Positions 1-5,793 of a DNA stretch of 6,435 nt are shown here, in pieces. The DNA is from Flavobacteriales bacterium UBA7690 (GTDB taxonomy: Bacteria > Bacteroidota > Bacteroidia > Flavobacteriales_F > PHOS-HE28): NCBI GenBank assembly GCA_002482775.1, contig DLGQ01000083.1, forward strand, positions 2,808 through 9,242. The letters are read 5' to 3'. The notes under the pieces were generated by a model. The model saw only the letters and a list, made by a program, of their open reading frames with translations. It was not told the origin of the DNA and did not search any database. Position numbers and translations under genes: made by a program. How positions within the stretch are numbered: position 1 is the first letter of the stretch; every line of letters begins with the position of its first letter.

Positions 1-2
1 TG

Positions 3-401
3 GTCACCGAAGCCGCACCGGACATCCTCAGCCACAACCTGGAAACGGTGCGCCGCCTTACCAAGGAAGTGCGCATCCAAGCCAAGTACGACCGCAGCCT
101 CGAAGTGCTCATGCGCGCCAAACGCGCCGGACTGCGCACCAAGAGCGGCATCATGCTCGGCCTCGGCGAAACGGATCAAGAAGTAGAAGAAAGCATGGAC
201 GACCTGCGCAGCGTAGGCGTCGACATCCTCACGCTGGGCCAATACCTCCAACCCACGAAGAAGCACTTGGACGTTGCGGAGTTCATCCACCCCGATCGCT
301 TCGCACGCTTCAAGGAAGTGGGCATGGCCAAGGGTTTCCGTTTCGTGGAAAGTGGCCCGCTCGTGCGCAGCAGCTACCACGCCGAGAAGCATTTGTTCTG
401 A
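3..401 (+). CDS. lipA: Lipoyl synthase, C-terminal part (5' end outside window)
   Basis: This is the C-terminal 132 residues of lipoyl synthase, a cytoplasmic radical-SAM enzyme that inserts two sulfur atoms into the octanoyl chain on lipoate-dependent protein domains. The reading frame is open from base 3. Visible family signatures are the HNLETV stretch near the left edge, the TKSGIMLGLGET block, the LTLGQYLQPT block, and near the C-terminus GPLVRSSYHA (RSSY at about 366-377). In known LipA structures the RSSY serine ligates the auxiliary iron-sulfur cluster that is consumed as sulfur donor. The radical-SAM CxxxCxxC motif and the N-terminal auxiliary-cluster cysteines lie upstream of the window and cannot be checked. 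The GTG at 48 is an internal codon, not the start, because conserved LipA sequence continues upstream of it. The gene ends at a TGA just before the repeat-rich gap. Identification is very secure. Confidence 0.96.
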   Translation, partial: VTEAAPDILSHNLETVRRLTKEVRIQAKYDRSLEVLMRAKRAGLRTKSGIMLGLGETDQEVEESMDDLRSVGVDILTLGQYLQPTKKHLDVAEFIHPDRFARFKEVGMAKGFRFVESGPLVRSSYHAEKHLF

Positions 402-485
402 ATGAGAAGTTGCCAGTTCGCAGTTGTCAGTTCCGTCACCGACAACGCATGACTGACAACTACGAACCGACAACTAACTACTGAC
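402..485. repeat. Heptad-built imperfect inverted repeat between lipA and gap
   Basis: The gap between lipA and gap is nearly filled by one inverted repeat. The arms are 408-431 and 452-475, matching at 21 of 24 positions, with a perfect 10-base core (422-431 against 452-461) and a 20-base loop. Both arms are made of 7-base units. On the left, GTTGCCA, GTTCGCA, GTTGTCA and GTTCCGT start at 409, 416, 423 and 430. On the right, CGACAAC, GCATGAC, TGACAAC, TACGAAC, CGACAAC and TAACTAC start at 440, 447, 454, 461, 468 and 475. The three arm mismatches are C/A pairs in the plus-strand transcript but become G-U wobbles in a minus-strand transcript, so only that strand would fold into an unbroken 24-pair stem. 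No T-run follows, so this is not a classical intrinsic terminator. It may be a REP-like dispersed repeat or a 3'-end stabiliser for lipA mRNA; the function is unknown. Confidence 0.85.
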
Positions 486-1475
486 ATGCGTATAGCCATC
501 AACGGATTCGGTCGCATCGGACGTGTTACCGCCCGCATTCTTCAGGACCGCAAGGACATCGAGCTCGTGGCCGTGAACGACCTCACGGACAATGAGACCT
601 TGGCGCACCTGTTCAAGTACGACTCCGTGCATGGTGTGTTCCAAGGCGAGGTCGGTTTCGATGATCAACACCTCATCCTTGGTGGGAAAAAGGTGCTGGC
701 GTTCGCGGAGAAGGATCCCGCAGCGTTGCCCTGGGCCAAGCTCAACATTGATGTGGTGATCGAATGCACGGGCCACTTCCTCACCCGCGAGACCGCGATG
801 GCGCACGTTAAAGCGGGTGCGAAGAAGGTGGTGCTCTCTGCACCTGCTAAGGATTCCGACATCAAGACCGTGGTACTGGGCGTGAACGATCACGTGCTCG
901 ACGGATCCGACGTGATCATCTCCAACGCATCGTGTACAACGAATTGCGCCGCACCCATGATCATGGGCATCCGCGACCTCTGCGGCATCGAGGATGGTTT
1001 CATCACCACCATCCACAGCTACACCGGAGATCAACGCCTGCACGACGCACCGCACAAAGACCTACGTCGCGCACGTGCCGCAGCCGTAAGCATGGTGCCC
1101 ACCAGCACAGGCGCCGCAAAAGCCATCACACGCATCTTCCCCGAGCTCGATGGTCGCTTAGGTGGCGGAGGTATCCGCGTGCCCGTGCCCGATGGGTCCA
1201 TCACCGACATCACCGTACGCGTGAAGAACCTGAAGACCGCGGAAGAGATCAACGCACACTTCAAGCAGCTCGCCGAAGGGAAGTTGAAAGGCATCCTGCG
1301 CTACACCGAAGACCCCATCGTAAGCGTGGACATCGTCGGCGACCCCAACAGCTGCATCTTCGACGCGCAGCTCACAAGCGTGGTGGGCAACATGGTGAAG
1401 ATCATGGGCTGGTACGACAACGAGTACGGGTACAGCAGCCGGTTGGTGGATCTGGTGGCGCGACTTGGTCGCTAG
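486..1475 (+). CDS. gap: Type I glyceraldehyde-3-phosphate dehydrogenase
   Basis: This cytoplasmic enzyme reversibly oxidises and phosphorylates glyceraldehyde 3-phosphate to 1,3-bisphosphoglycerate in glycolysis and gluconeogenesis. The 329-residue length is normal for the family and all landmarks are present. The Rossmann start INGFGRIGR is at residues 5-13, and the adenine-ribose-binding Asp is D32 in VAVNDLTD. The catalytic Cys is C150 in SNASCTTNC, followed by H177 in TTIHSYTGDQ. The PTSTGAAKA block starts at 205, R231 lies in RVPVP, and WYDNEYGYS is near the C-terminus. D32-L33 suggests NAD use, while Ala188-Pro189 replaces the Leu-Pro common in strictly NAD-specific enzymes. The ATG at 486 fits the family's usual N-terminus; no Shine-Dalgarno sequence is seen upstream, as is usual in Bacteroidota. 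The promoter is not evident, and the leader coincides with the right arm of the inverted repeat. Convergent with the following minus-strand operon. Confidence 0.97.
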   Translation: MRIAINGFGRIGRVTARILQDRKDIELVAVNDLTDNETLAHLFKYDSVHGVFQGEVGFDDQHLILGGKKVLAFAEKDPAALPWAKLNIDVVIECTGHFLTRETAMAHVKAGAKKVVLSAPAKDSDIKTVVLGVNDHVLDGSDVIISNASCTTNCAAPMIMGIRDLCGIEDGFITTIHSYTGDQRLHDAPHKDLRRARAAAVSMVPTSTGAAKAITRIFPELDGRLGGGGIRVPVPDGSITDITVRVKNLKTAEEINAHFKQLAEGKLKGILRYTEDPIVSVDIVGDPNSCIFDAQLTSVVGNMVKIMGWYDNEYGYSSRLVDLVARLGR

Positions 1476-1509
1476 CTAACAATCCCGGCTGAAGCTTCCT
1501 GAACTGGGG

Positions 1510-1980
1510 TCAATAGAGATCGTTCCACTCATACCAATACGATCGGCCTTGTCCAAGATGCGTCGTGATCTTGAGATGAATCACTACAAGGGCGACCAGA
1601 AGGACAAAGATCAGTGTCTTGGTTCGTAGCTTTTCAGTTGGCAACTCCTTCAGCCAAACCAGGATGAATGGAGCTGATACGACTAGACCTATCATCGTTG
1701 TCATAAAGAGCCAGCCCGCTCCTTGGCCGTCGTGGTTTCCACCTGCATAGAGCTTTTGAAGTATATCGCTCATTGCGAAGAAAATATAGAACAGCGTGCA
1801 CCCTAGCGCAGCTGAGAAGTGTGGTCGGGCTGAGATGATAACAAGCACTAGTGCAGGTACCACGCCCATGGTCAAAAGCAGTCCGAATGGTGCAAGAAAA
1901 TGTCCGACAATGGTGTGAAGAGCTACCAACGCAAATCCCCAAGCGATCGATTGCGGTCGTGTCAACTTGAACGGCAGCAT
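1510..1980 (-). CDS. Small multi-pass membrane protein, function unknown
   Basis: I do not recognise this protein. With the ATG at 1980 it has 156 residues and ends in a TAG at 1510-1512. It is strongly hydrophobic, with likely membrane segments at about residues 11-33, 33-50, 55-73, 88-110 and 120-138. Polar loops include a Gly/Asn/His/Asp-rich stretch at about 80-88 (GNHDGQGAG) and a short aromatic tail ending WYEWNDLY. An upstream in-frame ATG at 2028 would add 16 residues and overlap lpxH by 44 bases. I prefer 1980 because it lies 4 bases after the lpxH stop and the extra residues look unlike a membrane-protein N-terminus. It is the last gene of the minus-strand operon. Two counted 60-base lines are 40% and 47% GC against about 58% in gap, so base composition is unlike its neighbours. 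It could be a recently acquired or weakly constrained gene. Reality as a gene is likely from the consistent hydrophobic pattern, but not proven. Confidence 0.72.
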   Translation of the reverse strand: MLPFKLTRPQSIAWGFALVALHTIVGHFLAPFGLLLTMGVVPALVLVIISARPHFSAALGCTLFYIFFAMSDILQKLYAGGNHDGQGAGWLFMTTMIGLVVSAPFILVWLKELPTEKLRTKTLIFVLLVALVVIHLKITTHLGQGRSYWYEWNDLY

Positions 1981-1984
1981 AGCT

Positions 1985-2785
1985 CTACACCAAACTAGCA
2001 GGCCCACCCGTGATCCGCACATCCGCACTCAATGCCCCATCACCCACCCGTTTCATCAACTTCACCTCTGTTCCATCGAACACGCCATACGTGAAGTAGG
2101 TGATCCAATCGCCGAGATTGACGTAGCGCGAACCGGGCTTCACCTCCATGTCGATCGGTAGGTGGCGGTGCCCGAAGAGCATGTAGTCGTAGTGGGTCTT
2201 GGTGAGTTGCTCCCTGCAATACTGCACCAGCCATTCCTTGTCCTCGCCCAGCCATTTGCGGTCGTTGGCGTAGCTCTTCTTCCGGCTGCGACCGCTCCAG
2301 AAATCGCCCAGCCACAGGCCGAAGTTGGGGTGCATACGCGCGAACAACCACTGGCACACGGGGTTGCGGAACACCTTCTTCATGAACTTGTAGCCGTGGT
2401 CACCGGGGCCAAGTCCATCGCCGTGACCGATCAGGAATTTCTTGCCGTTGATGGTGCGTTCGATCGGCTCGCGATGAACGATCACGCCGGTCTCCTTCGG
2501 CACATAATCGAAGATCCACATGTCGTGGTTGCCGATGAAGAGATGAACCGGAATGCCACGATCTGTAAGCTCTGCGATCTTGCCTAGGAAGCGCACATAG
2601 CCACGAGGCACAGCGTACTTGTACTCGAACCAGAAGTCGAACAGATCGCCCATGAGGATGATCTCCGTAGCATCTTTCGCGGCTTCATCCAAGAACGCCA
2701 CGATGCGTTTTTCCCGCGCAAGACTGCTCGCCGCATCGGGCACACCGAGGTGGAAGTCGCCGAGGAAGTAGATGCGCGTGCTCAC
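1985..2785 (-). CDS. lpxH: UDP-2,3-diacylglucosamine diphosphatase (LpxH-like metallophosphoesterase)
   Basis: The predicted reaction is hydrolysis of UDP-2,3-diacylglucosamine to lipid X and UMP, the fourth step of lipid A synthesis, at the cytoplasmic face of the inner membrane. The 266-residue calcineurin-like fold shows its metal-binding motifs in order: GDFH (D10, H12), GDLFDFW (D47), GNHD (N86, H87, D88), HGD (H121) and GHRH (H206, H208). The size is slightly above the 240 or so residues of the E. coli enzyme. Proteobacterial LpxH has GNRD and GHTH, so the GNHD/GHRH version is the form I associate with Bacteroidota homologues. The start is a GTG (2785-2783) overlapping the TGA of the upstream peptidase gene by 4 bases, which implies translational coupling. 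No Shine-Dalgarno sequence is visible. Alternative: another metallophosphoesterase of related specificity; the aromatic-rich middle region (about 140-165) favours a lipid substrate. Confidence 0.85.
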   Translation of the reverse strand: MSTRIYFLGDFHLGVPDAASSLAREKRIVAFLDEAAKDATEIILMGDLFDFWFEYKYAVPRGYVRFLGKIAELTDRGIPVHLFIGNHDMWIFDYVPKETGVIVHREPIERTINGKKFLIGHGDGLGPGDHGYKFMKKVFRNPVCQWLFARMHPNFGLWLGDFWSGRSRKKSYANDRKWLGEDKEWLVQYCREQLTKTHYDYMLFGHRHLPIDMEVKPGSRYVNLGDWITYFTYGVFDGTEVKLMKRVGDGALSADVRITGGPASLV

Positions 2786-5700
2786 GGTTTGATGTTGCGG
2801 ATGGCCCGTGTGGGGTCCAGCTTGTCGAATGCGAAGATGAAACGGATCCGGTCGGTGAGCGTGCGGTCGAGGAATTCTTCTTCATCGGCGATGCGGTCGC
2901 TTACCACCAGTGGGAACCAGATCTCCAGCACATCGCGGATGGCGGTCACCCCGATCCCCGCTTCGTAGTAGGTAGCTGTTCCCGTGCTCCTTCCCTCCTG
3001 CGTTATGGTGGTGATCGGCACCATGCCCACACTGCCGAAGAGTGCAAGTGGCAATCCGATGGGCACATCGATCTCCATGTTCAACGCGGCGATCCACGAG
3101 TCACTGCCGCCTTGCAAGAAGGGTGTCTTAAAGGCACCCTGCTGCGTGGTGTATTGCCGTTGCGTGAAATGGTCGCGGGCATTCCGCTCCAGGTAGGCAT
3201 GGTCGTAGAGCATGTCCTGTGTGCCCCAGGTGAGGCCCCAGGCGTGCAGGCCATTGTACAAGCGGTCGTTACGTTTCCACAGGAAGGTGCCCGCGAACGC
3301 CCGGAACCGGATCTCGTCGTTGCGGTCGTTCAGCGCGAATGCTTGACGTAATTCCAATGAGGTGCGCACGAAGTCATACTCGTACGTCACCGTCGGAAGG
3401 ATCAACGAGCGGTGCAATTTGCTCTTGTCCTCTGCACGGTATTCGAGTTCGATGTAGGTGTTCTCGCTGCTTTCCGACTGTCGAAGACCACTATACACGT
3501 TCCTGGAAACATCCTGAATGAAGACTGAGCGAAGCCCGATGTGGTGCTGCCATGACTTATTCAGTGGATCGCGCTTCAGGTCGAAACGGACATACGGAGA
3601 GACCTTCCAGTACGAGTCTACCCGATCATGGTCCCGGAACGTACAGGCCGATCTCGCGCTCAGCCCTAGGTGGATGTTCTGGAACAACCGACTTTGCATC
3701 CGATCGAAGTGATGTTCGATCCGCGCTGCGCCTCCCCAACGTTCGCTCGCCAAGCCATACATCGGTGCGAACACCCACTCCGTACGCTGCGATGGGAAGG
3801 TGGTGTTGTACGCGGCCAGACCGAGTTGCCAGCCATCGTTGCCGTTCCATGCAGGCAAGGGCGTGTAATAGACCGTACGCTTGTCGTCCTTCTCCACTCC
3901 GAGCAACCACTTGAATTGCAACGGTGCCCATCGGCGCAAAAGTCCATGCGAACGCACGCTGTTGTTGCGACGATCGATGTCGATGGTGCGGTTGCCGGCG
4001 TCGAGGCGGATCATGTCCTCGTTCCATCCAGTCTCCGCAGCCATGGTTCCTTTCGGCACAACGAGCCACGAACTATCTACAACCAATCCGTCCTTGTACC
4101 TAGTGTATGAAAAGGGAATCGACCAATGAGCGTTCGACTTAATATCCAGAAGTCCATTCTTCAAGCTGACAGGTTTCACATCGACTTTCACATCTGATAT
4201 GAGTAGACCATCGAACACCCAACTCAGATCCTTCGCACTTTCCCGCTCGAACACCTTGCGTGTATCAGTAGGCTGCGGATGCTTGAACTTCCACTCATCG
4301 TAGTAAGCCTTCAAACAGTTCTTCATCGCATCGTCGCCGAGGTAGGCCATCAAATGATCGAACACCAATGCGCTCTTCGCATACACCATGCAGCCGTAGT
4401 TGGTGCTGGTGAAGTCTGATGATGTGTGCGAGACCGATTGATCCAAGTTGCGGCGTGCGTTGAAACGGTACATCCATTCGTTCTGGAGGCGGTGCCCGTC
4501 GTTCGTTGGCCCCAGTACGTTGCTCAGGAAGCCAAGACCGCCGATGGTAAGACCACCGCTGGGGTAGCGTTTCCGCATGTACAGCAGCTCCACGAAGCTG
4601 TTCATGCCTTCGTCCATCCAGGCATGATCGCGTTCGTTGCTGCCGAGTATGCCGTAGAACCAGTTGTGACCCACCTCGTGTGCGATCACATTGTCCAACG
4701 ATTGCTTGTCGCCCATGTCGCCGATGATGGTGATCATCGGGTACTCCATGCCACCGCCCGCGCTGATGGTACCGTCAACGGCTGTGCAGGCATCGTAGGG
4801 ATAGTCGCCGACCCACTCGCTGTAGAAGCGTACACTTTCATTCACGTAGCTCACTGCATCGCTCCAGAGTTCGGCGTTCTTGGGCGTGAAGAGCGCCCAG
4901 GTCTTCACGGTACGTCCGCTCTTGGGGAGTGCCACTTCGCTCTTGCGCACGATGAAGCGTTTGTCGGCGAACCAGGCAAAGTCGTGGATGTTGTCCTGCG
5001 TGAATTGCAAGGTCTTCGTCTGCGGGCTGGATGGGATCGCCTTGTACCGTGGGATGCTCGCGATGGTCTGGAAATACTGTTCCTCCTTGTAAGGGACTAC
5101 GGATAACGAATCCATCCAAGCGGTCTCGCGCTCGTTCTGTAGGATGCCGGTAGCTCCCACAACGTAGTTCGCAGGAAGGGTGAGCGAGACATCGAAGCTC
5201 CCGAACTCGCTGTAAAATTCGCCCTGTGTGAGGTAGGGCATCGCATGCCAACCCTGCGCATCGAACACAGCTGGTTTCGGATACCATTGCGTGATGTAGT
5301 AGGCTTGTCCGGTGTGTCCGAGCCGCGAGAATTTCCCATCGGGGATCTTCACACGGAAAGGCGTGCTGATCGTGGCATGTTGACCGGGTGGGAGCGGTGC
5401 GTTCAGTTTTACCCAGCCGATATCAGGATGGACTGCATGATAGCCCCACGTCGCAGCGGTACCATCGACTTTGAAGTCAAGGCTATCGATCCAGCCACGT
5501 TCGTCTTCCGTGGCGAAATGCAGATCTAGTTCACCATGACCATCAAGCTGTTCGCACAAAGCGGTTGAGCGGTCACGATAGGCGTTGGGCCAGAGGTGGA
5601 TCCAGATCGTGTCGAGGGTGCTGGTACTATTGTTGGTGTAGGTGAACGACTCGTCTGCGTACAAGAGATGTGTACGGTCATCCAACCGCACGTTGATCAC

Positions 5701-5793
5701 ATAGTCGACTTGTTGTTGGAAATAGGCTTGCCCGAATGCCAAGAGCGGGCCGAGGAGCCCGCTCAAGATGAGTATCGAACGGGAAAGGATCAT
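2782..5793 (-). CDS. Exported M1-family metallopeptidase with C-terminal barrel-like domain
   Basis: This is a 1003-residue zinc aminopeptidase-like protein. Residues 1-21 form a signal peptide (hydrophobic core ILILSGLLGPLLAF, probable cut after AFG), so it acts beyond the inner membrane. Residues about 25-250 form the N-terminal beta domain of M1 enzymes. The catalytic domain carries GGMEY at 347-351 in place of the usual GAMEN, the zinc site HEVGH at 372-376 with third ligand E395 (WMDEG, 18 residues after HExxH), and probable proton donor Y471 in VYAKSALVF. After a linker at about 530-640, residues 650-990 show alternating polar/hydrophobic strands with turns, ending in a strand RIRFIFAF, which reads like an outer-membrane beta-barrel. 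It overlaps the upstream tlpA-like stop by 4 bases (ATGA) and the downstream lpxH start by 4 bases. The likely role is peptide or protein trimming at the outer membrane. The M1 identity is firm; the barrel is inferred by eye. Confidence 0.92.
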   Translation of the reverse strand: MILSRSILILSGLLGPLLAFGQAYFQQQVDYVINVRLDDRTHLLYADESFTYTNNSTSTLDTIWIHLWPNAYRDRSTALCEQLDGHGELDLHFATEDERGWIDSLDFKVDGTAATWGYHAVHPDIGWVKLNAPLPPGQHATISTPFRVKIPDGKFSRLGHTGQAYYITQWYPKPAVFDAQGWHAMPYLTQGEFYSEFGSFDVSLTLPANYVVGATGILQNERETAWMDSLSVVPYKEEQYFQTIASIPRYKAIPSSPQTKTLQFTQDNIHDFAWFADKRFIVRKSEVALPKSGRTVKTWALFTPKNAELWSDAVSYVNESVRFYSEWVGDYPYDACTAVDGTISAGGGMEYPMITIIGDMGDKQSLDNVIAHEVGHNWFYGILGSNERDHAWMDEGMNSFVELLYMRKRYPSGGLTIGGLGFLSNVLGPTNDGHRLQNEWMYRFNARRNLDQSVSHTSSDFTSTNYGCMVYAKSALVFDHLMAYLGDDAMKNCLKAYYDEWKFKHPQPTDTRKVFERESAKDLSWVFDGLLISDVKVDVKPVSLKNGLLDIKSNAHWSIPFSYTRYKDGLVVDSSWLVVPKGTMAAETGWNEDMIRLDAGNRTIDIDRRNNSVRSHGLLRRWAPLQFKWLLGVEKDDKRTVYYTPLPAWNGNDGWQLGLAAYNTTFPSQRTEWVFAPMYGLASERWGGAARIEHHFDRMQSRLFQNIHLGLSARSACTFRDHDRVDSYWKVSPYVRFDLKRDPLNKSWQHHIGLRSVFIQDVSRNVYSGLRQSESSENTYIELEYRAEDKSKLHRSLILPTVTYEYDFVRTSLELRQAFALNDRNDEIRFRAFAGTFLWKRNDRLYNGLHAWGLTWGTQDMLYDHAYLERNARDHFTQRQYTTQQGAFKTPFLQGGSDSWIAALNMEIDVPIGLPLALFGSVGMVPITTITQEGRSTGTATYYEAGIGVTAIRDVLEIWFPLVVSDRIADEEEFLDRTLTDRIRFIFAFDKLDPTRAIRNIKP
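5743..5764 (-). other. Perfect 8-base stem-loop in the signal-peptide codons of the M1 peptidase gene
   Basis: GAGCGGGC at 5743-5750 and GCCCGCTC at 5757-5764 are exact reverse complements separated by a 6-base loop. The stem is very GC-rich (7 of 8 pairs are G-C). On the transcript it lies about 30 to 51 bases downstream of the peptidase ATG, within codons for the hydrophobic core and end of the signal peptide. It could slow early ribosomes or be a chance product of Gly/Pro/Leu/Ala codons in a GC-rich genome. There is no U-run, so it is not a terminator. Confidence 0.5.

Noticed and set aside
402..485. CRISPR-like array or intrinsic terminator in the lipA-gap spacer
   Set aside because: The repeat units are only 7 bases with no spacers, and the stem-loop is not followed by a T-run.
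474..1055. Minus-strand open frame of 193 codons opposite gap, with similar frames at 665-865 and 1031-1294
   Set aside because: They lie wholly opposite a secure GAPDH gene, are His/Arg/Val-rich mirror translations, and show no domain-like features.
932..1492. Plus-strand open frame of 186 codons overlapping gap
   Set aside because: Its product is dominated by Arg and His, the usual out-of-frame product of GC-rich coding DNA.
1476..1509. Possible bidirectional terminator between gap and the convergent membrane-protein gene
   Set aside because: Only a weak 5-pair stem with a G-T pair (1484-1488 against 1504-1508) and an 8-base palindrome GAAGCTTC (1491-1498) are visible, with no T-run on either strand.
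1981..2028. ATG at 2028 as start of the small membrane protein
   Set aside because: It would overlap lpxH by 44 bases and add a Cys/Arg-containing stretch; the ATG at 1980, 4 bases after the lpxH stop, fits the operon spacing better.
4426..5106. Plus-strand open frame of 226 codons inside the M1 peptidase gene
   Set aside because: It is antisense to conserved catalytic-domain codons including HExxH; its Val/Ala/His-rich product looks like a shadow.
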